Translations under genes and position numbers: made by a program
Assembly (NCBI RefSeq): GCF_010731535.1
Contig: NZ_AP022581.1
Coordinates: 558,001-622,000 of the forward strand
DNA: 64,000 nucleotides
Direction: 5' to 3'
From: Mycobacterium lacus
GTDB lineage: Bacteria; Actinomycetota; Actinomycetes; Mycobacteriales; Mycobacteriaceae
In this document: piece after piece, positions 21,619-32,905 of the stretch
Numbering within the stretch: the stretch's first letter is position 1
Layout: every line of letters starts with the position of its first letter
The notes under the pieces: generated by a model
What the model saw: the letters and a program-made list of their open reading frames with translations, nothing else
What the model was told of the DNA's origin: nothing
Databases searched by the model: none

Positions 21619-22855
21619 GTACCTTCTCCTTGCTCGCCGGCAGCGGCGGTGTCGGGAATGCCGGTGCGGTGCTTGCGCTTTCCTGAAGTTCACTGCGACG
21701 CTTGCGCAGTTGCCGCGACAGCGCGCGAACACTCGGGGCGGTGAACGGCCTGCGCAGCGATGCCACCAGCACCGCGGCCACGACGATGCTGCTGATCACC
21801 ATCGCCGGGGTCCACTGCTGGTAACCCTGGTTGCGCAGCGAGCGGATGACCGCCGCGACCATCACCCACACCAACGAGACGGGGATCAGCAGCTTCCAGC
21901 CCAGGGCCATGAACTGGTCGTAGCGCAGCCGGGGCAGCGTGGCCCGCAGCCAGAAATAGATGAACAAAAAGCCCCATACCTTGGCCGTGAACCAGATCAG
22001 TGGCCACCAGCCGGTGTTGGCCGCCGCCCACATGTTCAGCGGCCACGGGGCATGCCAGCCGCCGAAGAACATGGTCGCGGCCAGCGCCGAGACCGTGGTC
22101 ATGTTGACGTACTCGGCGAGCATGAACATCGCGAACTTCAGCGAGGAGTACTCGGTGTGGAAACCCGCGACCAGCTCACCCTCGGCCTCGGGCAAATCGA
22201 AAGGCGCGCGGTTGGTTTCACCGACCATGGAGATGAGGTAGATGATGAACGACGGCAGCAGCAAAAAAACGTACCAGACACCGTCTTGCGCGGCCACGAT
22301 CCCCGACGTCGACATGGTGCCGGCGAGAAGGAACACCGTCGCAAACGACAGGCCCATCGCGACCTCGTAGGAGATGACCTGGGCGGTGGACCGCACCCCG
22401 CCCAGCAGCGGGTAGGTGGAGCCCGACGCCCAACCACCCAGCACGATGCCGTACACCCCGATCGCCGACATCGCCAGGATGAACAGCACCGCGACCGGCA
22501 GATCGGTGATCTGCAACGGTGTGCGGTGACCGAACACCGACACCTCGGGACCGAACGGGATGAACGCAAACGCGGTGAACGCGGGAATCACCGAGATGAT
22601 TGGCGCCACAAAGTAAACGAACCGGTCGATGCCCCCGGGAGTGATGCTCTCCTTGAGCGCCAGCTTGATTCCGTCGGCCAGGCTCTGCAGGGCACCCTTC
22701 GGCCCGACTCGGTTGGGGCCGGGCCGCAGCTGCATCCGGCCCAGCAGCTTGCGTTCGGCCAGGATCGCGACCAGCACCGTCAGCATCAGGAAGACGAATA
22801 CGGCGAGCGCCTTGGCCAGCACCAGCCACCAGGTGTCGTGCCCGAAGATGTTCAC
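21611..22855 (-). CDS. nuoH: NADH-quinone oxidoreductase subunit H
   Basis: 414 residues from GTG 22855, which overlaps the nuoG stop as GTGA. Eight-helix membrane subunit at the quinone site: [20 protein letters not shown], the [12 protein letters not shown] loop and [22 protein letters not shown] are all present. The C-terminal 40 residues ([14 protein letters not shown]...) are a mycobacterial-type extension. Confidence 0.95.
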   Translation of the reverse strand: MNIFGHDTWWLVLAKALAVFVFLMLTVLVAILAERKLLGRMQLRPGPNRVGPKGALQSLADGIKLALKESITPGGIDRFVYFVAPIISVIPAFTAFAFIPFGPEVSVFGHRTPLQITDLPVAVLFILAMSAIGVYGIVLGGWASGSTYPLLGGVRSTAQVISYEVAMGLSFATVFLLAGTMSTSGIVAAQDGVWYVFLLLPSFIIYLISMVGETNRAPFDLPEAEGELVAGFHTEYSSLKFAMFMLAEYVNMTTVSALAATMFFGGWHAPWPLNMWAAANTGWWPLIWFTAKVWGFLFIYFWLRATLPRLRYDQFMALGWKLLIPVSLVWVMVAAVIRSLRNQGYQQWTPAMVISSIVVAAVLVASLRRPFTAPSVRALSRQLRKRRSELQESASTAPAFPTPPLPASKEKVRG

Positions 22856-25275
22856 GGGCCCACACCGATCTTGACGACGCCGCCGATCGTCACACCGAGC
22901 TCCTGGTGCACCGCCGAGCCCGGGGAGTTCAGCGGCAGCCACACCACCCGGTTCGGCATGTCGGTCACACTGAGCGGCAGCGTGATCGAGCCGCGCGACG
23001 TGCTGACCGTGACGTCGTCGCCGTCGGCGGCGCCGATTTCGGCCGCCGTGTCGGGCGACAGCCGCACCACGGGTTTGCGTGCGGTACCGGCCAGGTGCGG
23101 TTCGCCGTCCTGCAGGCGGCCGCTGTCGAGCAGCATCCGCCAGCCGGTCAACACGGCCTCGCCCGCTTCGGGTTGGGCTGGCGGGGCGGCTTCGACGTGG
23201 GGACCGGCGGCGCGCTTGCCGTCCCAGACACCCAGCCCGGCCAGCTCCGCACGGGCCTCCTCGACCGTGGCCACGCCCAGCTGGACGCCCATTTCATCGG
23301 CAAGCGCGTCGAGCACCCGATGATCCGATTGGCCGACTTGCTGGGTGGTGCCCTGCAGCGCGGCGCCGAACCCGCGGTAGCGCCCCTCCCAGTTGACGAA
23401 GGCGCCGGCCTTCTCGGCCGTCGGCGCGACCGGGAACACCACGTCGGCACGCTCGGTGACGGCGCTGTGGCGCACCTCCAGGCTGACCACGAACCCGGCG
23501 GCGTCTAGCGCGGCCAGCACGGCATCCGGATCGGCGAAGTCGGCCGGGTCCACACCGCCGACCAGCAGCGCGCCCAGCGTTCCGTCGGTGGCGGCGACCA
23601 GCATGCCGTCGGCGTCACGCCCGCTGGCGGTGGGTAATTCGTCGACGTGCCAGGCCGCGCAGACCTGCGCGCGCGCGGCGTCGTCGGCCAACGGGCGGCC
23701 GCCGGGCAGCAGCGAGGCCAGCGCCCCGGCTTCCAAAGCGCCGCGCTCCCCAGCCCGGCGCGGGACCCAGGCCAGGCGGGCCCCGGTGGCGTCGGCCAGC
23801 CGCGCCGCGGCGGACAAGCCGCCGCCGACTGTGGCCAACCGTTCCCCGACCATGATCACCGCGCCGGGCGTGGCCAACAGGTCGCCCAACTCACCGGTGG
23901 CCAGGCCGTCCAGCGTCGAGGGTTCTTCGCCGGGAGCGGTTTTGAGCAACCGGCCGGACATCTTCTGCAGCGCGCGAGTGGCGAACGGCGCGATCGCGTA
24001 GACCGGCACGCCGTGTTTGCGGGCCGCCTTGCGCAACCGCAAAAAGACGATCGGCGACTCGTCTTCCGGTTCGAACCCGACCAGCAGGATCACCGGCGCG
24101 GACTCCAGGTCGGAGTAGCTGACGGCTATCTGGCCTCTGCCGACGATGCGGGCCGCCAGGAAGTCGGCCTCCTCGGCCGAGTGTGGACGAGTGCGGAAGT
24201 CGATGTCGTTGGTGCCCAGCGCGATTCGTGCGAACTTGGCATAAGCGTAGGCGTCCTCCCAGGTGACGCGGCCACCCACCAGCACACCCGTTCGCCCGCG
24301 GGCCGCCTCGAGCCCCTGGGCCGCGGCCACCATCGCGTGCGACCACGACGCGGGTACCAGCTCCCCGCGAGGGTCCCCGCCATCGCGGATCAGGGGAGCG
24401 GTGATCCTGTCTGGCTGGGTCGCGTACGTGAAGGCCCACCGGCCCTTGTCGCAGTTCCACTCCTCGTTGACTTCCGGGTCGTCGCCGGCCAGCCGGCGCA
24501 GCACCTTGCCGCGGCGATGATCGGTGCGCTGCGCGCAGCCCGAGGCGCAGTGCTCGCACACGCTGGGGCTGGAGACGAGGTCGAACGGGCGCGCCCGAAA
24601 TCGGTACGCGGTCCCGGTCAGCGCGCCCACCGGGCAGATCTGCACCGTGTTGCCCGAAAAGTAGGAGTCGAACGGCTCATCGGCGTAGATGCCGACCTGC
24701 TGTAGAGCGCCGCGCTCTTGCATGTCAATGAACGGGTCCCCGGCGATCTGGTCGGAGAACCGCGTGCAGCGCGCACACAAGATGCACCGCTCGCGGTCGA
24801 GCAGCACCTGCGAGGAGATGTTGATCGGCTTGGCGAACGTCCGCTTGACGTCGGTGAAGCGGGAATCGGCCCGGCCGTTGGACATTGCCTGGTTCTGCAG
24901 CGGGCATTCGCCGCCCTTGTCGCACATCGGGCAGTCCAGCGGATGGTTGATCAGCAGCAGTTCCATCACGCCGTGCTGGGCCTTGTCAGCGGCGGCAGAG
25001 GTGAGTTGGGTGCGCACCACCATGGCGTCGGTGGCGACGGTCGTGCACGACGCCAGCGGCTTGCGTTGTCCCTCAACCTCGACCAGGCACTGTCGGCACG
25101 CGCCGACGGGTTCGAGCAGCGGATGGTCACAGAACCGCGGGATCTGGATGCCCATCAACTCGGCGGCGCGAATCACCAGAGTCCCCTTGGGAACGCTGAT
25201 TTCGACGCCGTCGATCGTCAGCGTCACCATTTCCGGCTGGACCACCCGGTTTTTGGTGTCGGCCGCTTGGGTCAT
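22852..25275 (-). CDS. nuoG: NADH-quinone oxidoreductase subunit G
   Basis: 807 residues from ATG 25275 ([10 protein letters not shown]). Cluster ligands in order: [2Fe-2S] set [15 protein letters not shown] near residue 60, [25 protein letters not shown] and [10 protein letters not shown] with the N7-like CxxCxxxC plus a later Cys in [10 protein letters not shown]. The rest is a molybdopterin-oxidoreductase-like fold that carries no cofactor in this family. It belongs to the electron-input arm with NuoE and NuoF. Confidence 0.95.
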   Translation of the reverse strand: MTQAADTKNRVVQPEMVTLTIDGVEISVPKGTLVIRAAELMGIQIPRFCDHPLLEPVGACRQCLVEVEGQRKPLASCTTVATDAMVVRTQLTSAAADKAQHGVMELLLINHPLDCPMCDKGGECPLQNQAMSNGRADSRFTDVKRTFAKPINISSQVLLDRERCILCARCTRFSDQIAGDPFIDMQERGALQQVGIYADEPFDSYFSGNTVQICPVGALTGTAYRFRARPFDLVSSPSVCEHCASGCAQRTDHRRGKVLRRLAGDDPEVNEEWNCDKGRWAFTYATQPDRITAPLIRDGGDPRGELVPASWSHAMVAAAQGLEAARGRTGVLVGGRVTWEDAYAYAKFARIALGTNDIDFRTRPHSAEEADFLAARIVGRGQIAVSYSDLESAPVILLVGFEPEDESPIVFLRLRKAARKHGVPVYAIAPFATRALQKMSGRLLKTAPGEEPSTLDGLATGELGDLLATPGAVIMVGERLATVGGGLSAAARLADATGARLAWVPRRAGERGALEAGALASLLPGGRPLADDAARAQVCAAWHVDELPTASGRDADGMLVAATDGTLGALLVGGVDPADFADPDAVLAALDAAGFVVSLEVRHSAVTERADVVFPVAPTAEKAGAFVNWEGRYRGFGAALQGTTQQVGQSDHRVLDALADEMGVQLGVATVEEARAELAGLGVWDGKRAAGPHVEAAPPAQPEAGEAVLTGWRMLLDSGRLQDGEPHLAGTARKPVVRLSPDTAAEIGAADGDDVTVSTSRGSITLPLSVTDMPNRVVWLPLNSPGSAVHQELGVTIGGVVKIGVGP

Positions 25276-25336
25276 CGGCGCCGCTCCTCTCCCCCGCAAG
25301 CGGGTGGTACCCGCACTGCATCGTCGCCAGCGTGCG
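25276..25336 (-). repeat. MIRU-type repeat between nuoF and nuoG
   Basis: The 61-base gap reads, on the operon sense strand, GGCGACGATGCAGTGCGG and then ACCACCCGCTTGCGGGGGA before the nuoG start. It begins right after the TGA of nuoF and ends in the ATGA at nuoG, the placement described for MIRUs. It is shorter by about 12 bases than the copy at 18034-18106. Confidence 0.7.
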
Positions 25337-26668
25337 TCATGAGCGCCGCTCTCCGTTCGCCGTCAGCATGGAGTCTCGGGGGTCGAAGGGGCAACCGCCT
25401 CCTTCGATGTGGGCGACGTACTCGTCGCGGAAGTGCTTGATCGACGACATCACCGGGCTGGCGGCGCCGTCGCCCAACGCGCAGAACGCCTTTCCCAAGA
25501 TCGAGTCCGAGATGTCCAACAGCTTGTCGAGATCCTCGGCGGTGCCCTTGCCGGTTTCCAGCCGTTCGTAGATCTTGTCCAGCCAGAAGGTGCCCTCCCG
25601 GCACGGCGTGCATTTCCCGCACGATTCGTGCTTGTAGAACTCGGTCCAGCGGCGCACCGCGCGCACCACGCAGGTGGTCTCGTCGAAGATTTCGAGCGCC
25701 TTGGTGCCTAACATGGATCCGGCCGCGCCCACACCCTCGTAGTCCAAGGGCACGTCGAGATGCTCGTCGGTGAGCAGCGGCGTCGATGACCCGCCCGGCG
25801 TCCAGAACTTGAGCCGGTGGCCGGCGCGCACGCCGCCGGCGTAGTCGAGCAACTCCCGCAACGTGATGCCCAGCGGGGCCTCGTACTGACCCGGGCGGGT
25901 GACGTGTCCGGACAGCGAATACAGCGTGAAGCCAGGCGATTTCTCGCTGCCCATCGACCGGAACCAGTCGACGCCGCCCAGAATGATCGACGGGACACTG
26001 GCGATCGTTTCGACGTTGTTGATCACCGTGGGGCAGCCGTACAGCCCGGCTACCGCGGGGAACGGCGGCCGCAGCCGCGGCTGGCCGCGCCGGCCTTCCA
26101 GCGAATCAAGCAGTGCGGTCTCCTCGCCGCAGATGTATGCGCCGGCGCCGGCGTGCACCACCAGATCCAGGTTGAAGCCGGAGCCGGCGATATTGCGGCC
26201 CAGGAACCCGGCGGCGTAGGCCTCGGCCACCGCGTTCTGCAGCCGGCGCAACACCGGCACTACTTCACCGCGCACGTAGATGAAGGCATGGTGGGCCCGG
26301 ATCGCGTAGGCGGCGATGACGATGCCCTCGACGAGCACATGCGGTGTCGCGAGCATCAGCGGAATGTCTTTGCATGTACCAGGTTCCGACTCGTCGGCGT
26401 TGACGACCAGGTAGTGGGGCTTGGCGGCGGCGCCGGTCTCGCCCTGCGGGATGAACGACCATTTCATGCCGGTGGCGAAGCCCGCGCCGCCACGCCCGCG
26501 CAGCCCCGAGTCCTTGACGATGCCGATCACGTCGTCGGGCTTCATGGCCAGGGCCTTCTGCAACCCCTGATAGCCGTCGTGGCGAAGGTAGGTGGCGATG
26601 GTCCAGGACTCGGGGTCGTCCCAGTAGCGGCTGATCACCGGGGTTAACGGTGTTGCCTGGGACGTCAT
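25337..26668 (-). CDS. nuoF: NADH-quinone oxidoreductase subunit F (NADH/FMN site)
   Basis: 443 residues from ATG 26668, overlapping the nuoE stop by ATGA. FMN/NADH loop [16 protein letters not shown], a second glycine-rich [15 protein letters not shown] and the N3 [4Fe-4S] ligands [12 protein letters not shown] plus a later Cys ([11 protein letters not shown]). This is where NADH hands electrons to FMN. Confidence 0.95.
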   Translation of the reverse strand: MTSQATPLTPVISRYWDDPESWTIATYLRHDGYQGLQKALAMKPDDVIGIVKDSGLRGRGGAGFATGMKWSFIPQGETGAAAKPHYLVVNADESEPGTCKDIPLMLATPHVLVEGIVIAAYAIRAHHAFIYVRGEVVPVLRRLQNAVAEAYAAGFLGRNIAGSGFNLDLVVHAGAGAYICGEETALLDSLEGRRGQPRLRPPFPAVAGLYGCPTVINNVETIASVPSIILGGVDWFRSMGSEKSPGFTLYSLSGHVTRPGQYEAPLGITLRELLDYAGGVRAGHRLKFWTPGGSSTPLLTDEHLDVPLDYEGVGAAGSMLGTKALEIFDETTCVVRAVRRWTEFYKHESCGKCTPCREGTFWLDKIYERLETGKGTAEDLDKLLDISDSILGKAFCALGDGAASPVMSSIKHFRDEYVAHIEGGGCPFDPRDSMLTANGERRS

Positions 26669-27414
26669 GACTGGCCTTCTGGTGCCTGCATGCCGTTCTC
26701 CTGCGCCACCCGCAGCCCGGCCAGGGTGGCCGCGCCGGCCCCACCCTGGCCCTGGTCGGGACGTTGGTCGGGCAGGCCCGCCAGGATGCGCGACGTCTCG
26801 CGGAAGGCGCATAGGGGAGCCCCGCGGGTCGGCGACTTGGGCTTGCCGGAGCGCAGCGAGTCGACGAGTTCGCGCGCAGAGTCGCAAGTCTGGTTGTCGA
26901 AGAATTCCCAGTTGACCATCACCACCGGCGCGTAATCGCAGGCGGCGTTGCACTCGATGTGCTGCAGGGTGATCGACCCGTCGGGAGTCGTCTCGTCGTT
27001 GCCGATGCCGAGATGGTCTTTAAGGGTGTCGAAGATGGCGTCGCCGCCCATCACCGCACACAGCGTGTTGGTGCACACACCGACCAGGTATTCGCCGGTG
27101 GGGCCGCGGCGGTACATGGTGTAGAAGCTCGCCACCGCCGACACCTCGGCGCCGGTCAGCCCCAGCTGGTCACCGCAGAACTCCAGGCCCGCCGGGGTCA
27201 GGTAGGAGTCCTCGGCCTGCACCAGGTGCAGCAACGGCAACAGCGCCGAACGCTGGTTGGGGTAGCGACCGATGATCTCCTTGGCGTCCACCTCCAGCCG
27301 CGCCCGCACCTCCGGTGGGTATGACTGTGGGGCACCGTCGACCGCGAACTGGTTGGGCTCTTCGGGTGGCGGTCCGAGCCGGATGAACACCGGATCGCCG
27401 GGCGATTGGGTCAT
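26665..27414 (-). CDS. nuoE: NADH-quinone oxidoreductase subunit E
   Basis: 249 residues from ATG 27414 ([14 protein letters not shown]). Thioredoxin-like [2Fe-2S] subunit: ligands in [12 protein letters not shown] and [12 protein letters not shown] (cluster N1a). The C-terminus is longer than in E. coli NuoE (about 80 extra residues), as in other mycobacteria. Overlaps nuoD and nuoF by 4 bases each. Confidence 0.95.
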   Translation of the reverse strand: MTQSPGDPVFIRLGPPPEEPNQFAVDGAPQSYPPEVRARLEVDAKEIIGRYPNQRSALLPLLHLVQAEDSYLTPAGLEFCGDQLGLTGAEVSAVASFYTMYRRGPTGEYLVGVCTNTLCAVMGGDAIFDTLKDHLGIGNDETTPDGSITLQHIECNAACDYAPVVMVNWEFFDNQTCDSARELVDSLRSGKPKSPTRGAPLCAFRETSRILAGLPDQRPDQGQGGAGAATLAGLRVAQENGMQAPEGQS

Positions 27415-28709
27415 CGGTCGACTCCGCCCATCACCGGGTCGATGCTGGCGACCGCGGCGATCAAATCGGCGACCATCCCGCCCTCGCACATCGCGGCGAC
27501 CGCCTGCAGGTTGGTGAACGACGGATCCCGGTAATGCACCCGGTAGGGGCGGGTGCCGCCGTCGCTGACCATGTGCACGCCGAGCTCACCGCGCGGCGAT
27601 TCCACCGACACATAAACCTGACCCGCGGGAACACGAATGCCCTCGGTCACCAACTTGAAGTGGTGGATCAGGGCTTCCATCGAGCCGCCCATGATCTTGG
27701 CGATGTGCTCCGGCGAGTTTCCCATTCCGTCGGGGCCTACCTTCAGGTCCGCGGGCCAGGCGAGCTTGCGATCTTCGATCATGGTCGGACCCGGCCGCAA
27801 TTTGTCCAGGCACTGTTCAATGATCTTCACTGACTCCCACATCTCTTTGACGCGAATGATGTAGCGCCCGTAGGCATCACAACGGTCATCGGTGATCACG
27901 TCGAATTCGTAGTCCTGGTATCCGCAGTAGGGTTCGCTGCGCCGCAGGTCATGGGGCAACCCGGTGGAACGCAGTATCGGGCCGGTGATGCCCAGCGCCA
28001 TGCACCCGGTCAGGTCCAGGTAGCCCACGCCCTCGGTGCGGGCCTTCCAGATGGCGTTTTCGTTGAGCAGCTCGCCCATTTCGCGCAGTGGTTGCCGCAA
28101 CTGCTTGATGGCTTCCGCGATCTCGCTTTCCGCGTTGGGCGGTAGATCCTGCGCCACGCCCCCGGGTCGGATGTAGGCGTGGTTCATCCGCAAACCGGTG
28201 ATCGATTCGAACAGGTTGAGGATGATCTCGCGGGCCCGGAAGCCGATGAACATCGCGGTCATCGCGCCCAGTTCCATGCCGCCGGTTGCCAACGCGACCA
28301 GGTGCGAGGAGATCCGATTCAGCTCCATCATCAGCACCCGGATGACGTTGACCCGCTCCGGTATCTGATCGGTGATGCCGAGCAGCTTCTCGACCCCCAG
28401 GCAGTACGCCGTCTCATTGAAAAACGGTGAGAGGTAATCCATCCGGGTGACGAAGGTGACGCCCTGGGTCCAGTAGCGGTATTCGAGGTTTTTCTCGATT
28501 CCGGTGTGCAGGTAGCCGATTCCGCATCGGGCCTCGGTGACGGTTTCGCCTTCGATCTCGAGGATGAGCCGCAAAACCCCGTGGGTGGACGGGTGCTGCG
28601 GGCCCATGTTGACGACGATGCGTTCGCCGGGATCGGCCTTGCGCGCGGCATCGACGATCTGTTCCCAGTCCTGGCCGCCCGCGACCAAGACAGTCTCTGC
28701 GCTGGTCAT
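27411..28709 (-). CDS. nuoD: NADH-quinone oxidoreductase subunit D
   Basis: 432 residues from ATG 28709 ([12 protein letters not shown]). The 49-kDa-type subunit that forms the quinone site with Nuo[35 protein letters not shown] and [21 protein letters not shown] are clear. A longer open frame upstream overlaps nuoC out of frame and is not part of it. Overlaps nuoC by ATG/TGA sharing. Confidence 0.95.
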   Translation of the reverse strand: MTSAETVLVAGGQDWEQIVDAARKADPGERIVVNMGPQHPSTHGVLRLILEIEGETVTEARCGIGYLHTGIEKNLEYRYWTQGVTFVTRMDYLSPFFNETAYCLGVEKLLGITDQIPERVNVIRVLMMELNRISSHLVALATGGMELGAMTAMFIGFRAREIILNLFESITGLRMNHAYIRPGGVAQDLPPNAESEIAEAIKQLRQPLREMGELLNENAIWKARTEGVGYLDLTGCMALGITGPILRSTGLPHDLRRSEPYCGYQDYEFDVITDDRCDAYGRYIIRVKEMWESVKIIEQCLDKLRPGPTMIEDRKLAWPADLKVGPDGMGNSPEHIAKIMGGSMEALIHHFKLVTEGIRVPAGQVYVSVESPRGELGVHMVSDGGTRPYRVHYRDPSFTNLQAVAAMCEGGMVADLIAAVASIDPVMGGVDR

Positions 28710-29416
28710 CAGTTGTAGCCCCTCCGCTCGTCGGGCGGGGGTATCTGCGCGCCCTTGTATTCGACCGGGATGCCGCCGAGTGGATAGTCCTTGCGCTGCG
28801 GATGCCCGTGCCAATCGTCGGGCATCTCGATGCGGGTCAGTGACGGGTGACCGTCGAAGACGATCCCGAAGAAGTCGTAGGTCTCGCGCTCGTGCCAGTC
28901 GTTGGTCGGGTAAACGCCAAACAATGAAGGGATGTGCGGATCGCTGTCGGGCGCAGACACTTCCAGTCGCAGACGACGGTTGTGGGTAATCGACTGCAGC
29001 GGATATACGGCGTGCAGTTCCCGGCCGGTCTCGTGCGGATAGTGCACCCCGCTGACACCTAGGCACATCTCGAAGCGCAATTCCGGCTCGTCGCGCAGGC
29101 GCTGGGCAACCTGCGGCAGCAGGTCCCGGTTGACGTGCAGGGTGAGTTCGTCGCGGTAGACCACGACCTTCTCGACCGCCTCGTCGTAGTCGACGCCCTC
29201 GCGCGCCAATGCCTCGGCCAGCCGGTCGGTGACGTCGTCGAAATAGCCGCCGTAGGGCCGCGGGCTGCCGCCCGGGAGGGTGATCTCGCGCACCAGCCGT
29301 CCGTATCCCGAGGTGTCGCCGGTGCCTTTGACCCCGAACATGCCGCGGCGCACGTCGACCACTTCGCCCCCGGCGCTGGCTATCGCTTCCTGCGGGTCCT
29401 GGTCCGGCGAACTCAT
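28709..29416 (-). CDS. nuoC: NADH-quinone oxidoreductase subunit C
   Basis: 235 residues from ATG 29416. The 30-kDa signature [22 protein letters not shown] is present, followed by [20 protein letters not shown]. Docks on NuoD in the connecting arm. Overlaps nuoB by ATGA. Confidence 0.95.
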   Translation of the reverse strand: MSSPDQDPQEAIASAGGEVVDVRRGMFGVKGTGDTSGYGRLVREITLPGGSPRPYGGYFDDVTDRLAEALAREGVDYDEAVEKVVVYRDELTLHVNRDLLPQVAQRLRDEPELRFEMCLGVSGVHYPHETGRELHAVYPLQSITHNRRLRLEVSAPDSDPHIPSLFGVYPTNDWHERETYDFFGIVFDGHPSLTRIEMPDDWHGHPQRKDYPLGGIPVEYKGAQIPPPDERRGYN

Positions 29417-29967
29417 CGCAGCAGTCCGCGCATCTCGATCGTGGGCCGGGCCGACAACGCCGCCTCCTCGGCCTCGGCAATGGCACGCTCCCGGTTGATG
29501 CCCAGCGGCATTTCCTGAATCTTCTCGTGCAGCTTGAGGATTGCGTACAACAGCATCTCCGGCCGCGGCGGGCAGCCGGGCAGGTAGATGTCGACCGGAA
29601 CGACGTGGTCCACGCCCTGCACGATCGCGTAGTTGTTGAACATCCCACCGGACGACGCGCACACACCCATCGCCAGAACCCATTTCGGCTCGGCCATCTG
29701 GTCGTAGATCTGGCGCAACACCGGCGCCATCTTTTGGCTGACCCGCCCCGCGACGATCATCAGGTCGGCCTGCCGTGGCGTCGCCGAGAACCGCTCCATG
29801 CCGAACCGGGCGATGTCGAACCTCGGCCCGGCGGTCGCCATCATCTCGATCGCGCAGCAAGCCAACCCGAACGTCGCCGGCCACAGTGAGTTCTTGCGGA
29901 CATAGCCCGCCACCTTCTCGACCGTCGACAGCAGGATCCCGCCGGGCAGTTGTTCCTCTAACCCCAC
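29413..29967 (-). CDS. nuoB: NADH-quinone oxidoreductase subunit B (cluster N2)
   Basis: 184 residues, the H37Rv length. Ligands for the terminal [4Fe-4S] cluster N2 are visible: the tandem Cys in [19 protein letters not shown], the Cys of [17 protein letters not shown] and that of LPGCPPRPE. It passes electrons to quinone. Starts 8 bases after nuoA. Confidence 0.95.
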   Translation of the reverse strand: MGLEEQLPGGILLSTVEKVAGYVRKNSLWPATFGLACCAIEMMATAGPRFDIARFGMERFSATPRQADLMIVAGRVSQKMAPVLRQIYDQMAEPKWVLAMGVCASSGGMFNNYAIVQGVDHVVPVDIYLPGCPPRPEMLLYAILKLHEKIQEMPLGINRERAIAEAEEAALSARPTIEMRGLLR

Positions 29968-29975
29968 GCCTTACC

Positions 29976-30353
29976 TCAATCCCACGTCAGGCCCCCGCGG
30001 CGCCACACATACGCGTAGGCCACGAACACCGTGAGCATGAATATCACCATCTCGACCAACGCGAACGTGCCCAGCGCGTCGTAGCTGACCGCCCATGGGT
30101 AGAGGAACACGATTTCGATGTCGAAGACGATGAACAACATCGCGGTCAGGTAGTACTTGATCGGGAAGCGCTGCCCGGCAGCCGCGTGCGGACCGTGGGC
30201 CCCTGCGCCGGTAGGTTCGATCCCGCATTCGTAGGCCGCCTGCTTCGACCGGTTGTAGCGGGACGGGCCGACCAGGCTCGCGATCACAACCGAGACCACG
30301 GCAAAGGCCGTGGCGATCGCCCCCAGCACCAGGATGGGTATATAGACGTTCAA
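29976..30353 (-). CDS. nuoA: NADH-quinone oxidoreductase subunit A
   Basis: 125 residues, three helices, with YECGIEP and [12 protein letters not shown] chose TTG 30353 ([13 protein letters not shown]) because GGAG sits a few bases upstream and the protein then matches the expected NuoA N-terminus; the frame stays open upstream for about 95 codons but that part is Arg/Pro-rich and unlike NuoA. First gene of the operon, divergent from the PPE52-like gene. Confidence 0.92.
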   Translation of the reverse strand: MNVYIPILVLGAIATAFAVVSVVIASLVGPSRYNRSKQAAYECGIEPTGAGAHGPHAAAGQRFPIKYYLTAMLFIVFDIEIVFLYPWAVSYDALGTFALVEMVIFMLTVFVAYAYVWRRGGLTWD

Positions 30354-30771
30354 TTCGCTCCATGATCCGTCGTCTGGGCCGCCAGCGCTGGGGGTACCGC
30401 CCGCTTTGCGGGGGACGACCAGGCGGTGACCGGGCTGCTGTGACGGACCGGGCTTGTGGGCCGTCGCAGTGACCTTCAACATAGTCGCGCGGGTGTCGCA
30501 GCACGTGCCCGGGGTCGGGCTGGCTGACACCCGCCGGATTCGTTTCGGGGCCCGGCGCGGCCTCGACGTCGGCTCGAGTTGTGCGGCGCATTCGGCATAC
30601 CACACAGAAGCACGGGTGAAGATTTGGGTGCCGCGGCGCAAAATTGTATGAATCTCGGGTTGACCAGCCGCTGTGCGGGGCGTTCGTTGTTACTCTTTGG
30701 TGACGTCGGGTAATCGCAGGGCTTTCGCGAAGTAGGCGTGCAACCGACAAAGATCTGGGAGGGTTGGAGCC
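30354..30771. other. Divergent intergenic region nuoA / PPE52 with a MIRU-like core
   Basis: 418 bases with no convincing gene. The first third holds ACCGCCCGCTTTGCGGGGGA at about 30397-30416, a relative of the MIRU core found inside the operon but in the opposite orientation to nuo. The nuo promoter must lie to the right of it and the PPE52 promoter in the last about 130 bases; I cannot place either with confidence. Confidence 0.5.
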
Positions 30772-32046
30772 GTGAGCTTTTTTACGCTGCCACCGGAGAT
30801 CAACTCCCTGCGTATGTTCATCGGCGCGGGTTCTGCGCCAATGTTGGCGGCGGCGGCGGCTTGGGACGGGCTTGCCGAAGAGTTGGGGACCGCGGCGCGG
30901 TCGTTCTTGTCGGTGACGACCGGTTTGGCCGGTCAGGCGTGGCAGGGTCCGGCGGCGGCGGCAATGTTAGCTGCGGCGGCTCCCTATGCGGGGTGGCTGA
31001 GTGCGGCGGCGACTCAGTCCGCCGGGGCGGCCGGGCAGGCGCGAGCCCTCGTCAGCATGTTCGAGGCGGCGCAGGCGGCGACGGTGCTTCCGGCCGCGGT
31101 GGCGGCCAACCGCGACGCATTCGTGCAGCTAGTGATGTCGAATTTGTTCGGCCAGAACGCGGGCCTGATTGCGGCTGCCGAAGGCATTTACGAGGAGATG
31201 TGGGCCGCGGACGTGGCCGCCATGTCGGGGTATTACTCGGGGGCGTCGTCGGTGGCCGCGCAGTTGGTGCCGTGGGCGAACGTGCTGCGGGGTCTTCCGG
31301 CTCTGGCCGGCGGCGCTGTCGGCGGTAACTCCGGCGGTAACGTCGCGGGCGGCGCCAGCCTTGGCGCCGGTACCCACGGCGACACCAACGTCGGTGTCGG
31401 CAGCGGCGGCGACACCAGCGGCGGCGTCGGTAGCGGCGGCGTCGGCAGCGGCGGGAGCAGCTCTGCCGGTGGGGGCACAACGAGCCTCGGCAGCCCAGAC
31501 ACCGGTGCCGGGAACGTGGCGGGTGATCCGAACTACGGAAACGTGGCCCAGGGGAGTTACGGCAGCGGCAGCGCCGACGCCGGAAATGCCGTCGGTGGAA
31601 GCGTTGCCGGCGTCAATATGGGCGTTGGGGGCCTCGGGATGATGGCCGTTCCGTTCGCGATGGCGGTCGCCGGTGCTAATCCGACTGGGCTTGGCGGCAC
31701 AAACTCCGGCGCGGGAAATACCACCGTCACGCCTCGGGCGCCGGAACCAGCGGCTGCTTCGACGCCGGAAGTCGAAACACCGGAAGTCGAAGCGCCGGCT
31801 CCGCACATGGGAGTGTTGTCAACCGCGGACCCGGAGATCGCGGCGAAGGCCGCTCCGGTATCGGTGACGCGGGTGACACAAAAGACGAGCTCTGGAATTC
31901 CGGGGTCGACGCTTCGGCGTTCAGGAGCTTCGGAGGCTGCATCCGCGGAGGAAGAACAAGCGCCCTCGCTAAGACCGGAAACCGAAGCCGGGCGGTTGCG
32001 ACCTCGGGCAAAGCCAGCCCCGGGGATTCAAGTGCGGGGTGGCTGA
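30772..32046 (+). CDS. PPE family protein, PPE52-like
   Basis: 424 residues from GTG 30772. The PPE domain ([49 protein letters not shown]) is close to that of the PPE53-like protein on the other side of nuo. Behind it, residues about 185-320 are Gly/Ser/Asn-rich without regular MPTR units, and the last 110 are Pro/Glu-rich and charged ([33 protein letters not shown]). No PE partner adjacent. Convergent with the response-regulator gene. Confidence 0.88.
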   Translation: MSFFTLPPEINSLRMFIGAGSAPMLAAAAAWDGLAEELGTAARSFLSVTTGLAGQAWQGPAAAAMLAAAAPYAGWLSAAATQSAGAAGQARALVSMFEAAQAATVLPAAVAANRDAFVQLVMSNLFGQNAGLIAAAEGIYEEMWAADVAAMSGYYSGASSVAAQLVPWANVLRGLPALAGGAVGGNSGGNVAGGASLGAGTHGDTNVGVGSGGDTSGGVGSGGVGSGGSSSAGGGTTSLGSPDTGAGNVAGDPNYGNVAQGSYGSGSADAGNAVGGSVAGVNMGVGGLGMMAVPFAMAVAGANPTGLGGTNSGAGNTTVTPRAPEPAAASTPEVETPEVEAPAPHMGVLSTADPEIAAKAAPVSVTRVTQKTSSGIPGSTLRRSGASEAASAEEEQAPSLRPETEAGRLRPRAKPAPGIQVRGG

Positions 32047-32056
32047 ACGCTCTGCG

Positions 32057-32116
32057 TCGAGATTGCCGTGGGGGCTGCCCTTCGACGACGGTCAGCGACC
32101 GTAGCGGCAATCTCGA
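32057..32116. terminator. Long inverted repeat between convergent genes
   Basis: TCGAGATTGCCG (32057-32068) pairs with CGGCAATCTCGA (32105-32116); short CTCTG/CAGAG arms extend the stem outside. The 36-base loop has its own small hairpin (GGTCAGCGACC). It fills the gap between the stops at 32046 and 32119, so a two-way terminator is likely; it may also be a dispersed mycobacterial palindrome. Confidence 0.55.
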
Positions 32117-32118
32117 AC

Positions 32119-32520
32119 TCAGAGGGCCGGAGCGCGCAGCAGCCCGAGTACGGTGCGGCCCAGCACGATCGGGTCGATGGGATGCGGCACGGCGGCCTCG
32201 GCTCGCGACCAACTGGCCAGCCAGGCATCGTCGGGGCGCCCGGTGAGCACCAGGATCGGCGGGCACGTCTTGAGTTCGTCCTTGAGCTGCTTAGCGATTC
32301 CCATGCCCCCGGTCGGTGTCGCCTCGCCGTCCAGGATGGCCAAGTCGATGTCGCCTTCATCCATCGTCCTTATCACCATCGGACCGGTGGCCACTTCGAC
32401 GTAGCTCAACTCGGGCAGGTCCGGGTGCAGCCGTTTGCCCAGCGCCCGCATCACCCGTTGGCGAGTTTCGATGTTGTCGCTGTAGACGAGGATCCGCAGG
32501 CTGTCATTGGCGTCGGGCAC
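32119..32520 (-). CDS. Response-regulator receiver protein, Rv3143-like
   Basis: 133 residues from GTG 32520 (VPDANDSLRILVYSDN), exactly the length of Rv3143. A stand-alone receiver-like domain with no output domain. The phosphoacceptor region IDLAILDGEATPTGGMG keeps the Asp, and VLTGRPDDAW and a Pro-rich end (AAVPHPIDP) fill the Thr and Lys positions, where the usual conserved Lys is missing. No histidine kinase nearby. Its start overlaps the end of the upstream Dabb gene by 17 bases. Confidence 0.85.
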   Translation of the reverse strand: MPDANDSLRILVYSDNIETRQRVMRALGKRLHPDLPELSYVEVATGPMVIRTMDEGDIDLAILDGEATPTGGMGIAKQLKDELKTCPPILVLTGRPDDAWLASWSRAEAAVPHPIDPIVLGRTVLGLLRAPAL

Positions 32521-32905
32521 GGTCCAGATGGTACTGGTGCTCGCCTGCAGCTCGGGCGGCGCGGCGGGTGTGGCAACCTGATGCATCTTCTGTCGGTGTA
32601 GCGGTGGCCGGTATCTCCGGGTCGAAGTCGATGCCAATCGTCTCGGCGGCATAGGCATCGACGAACTGCTGGGCATCGCGGTGGGCCGGGTGGTCACGGT
32701 ATGCGGCGACATCGGCCAGGCTCGCGAATTCCCCAATGAGCGACATGTCCCACGCGCGCGTCATGGTGGTCAGGTTGGTGCCGACCCGCCAGTTCGACAG
32801 GCCCGGCACCAGGGTGGCCAACTCCCGAAGTCGCGCGACGCACTCCCGCCGCGTCGCCTCGGGTACCCCATGCCTGAAGTTGATCAACACCACATGCTGG
32901 ATCAT
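32504..32905 (-). CDS. Dabb (stress-responsive A/B barrel) protein
   Basis: 133 residues starting MIQHVVLINFRHGVP, the classic opening of Dabb-domain proteins, with HPAHRDAQQFVDAY near residue 76. These form dimeric alpha/beta barrels with varied small-molecule roles. The last about 35 residues (HTRRAARAAGEHQYHLDRARRQ) look unlike the family and probably reflect a run-on end. Overlaps the deacetylase stop by ATGA, so the two are co-translated. Confidence 0.75.
   Translation of the reverse strand: MIQHVVLINFRHGVPEATRRECVARLRELATLVPGLSNWRVGTNLTTMTRAWDMSLIGEFASLADVAAYRDHPAHRDAQQFVDAYAAETIGIDFDPEIPATATPTEDASGCHTRRAARAAGEHQYHLDRARRQ

Noticed and set aside
27411..29666. A single 751-codon frame that would fuse nuoD to an upstream part
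   Set aside because: The first 319 codons are the wrong frame of nuoC and nuoB; nuoD has its own ATG at 28709 with the expected N-terminus.
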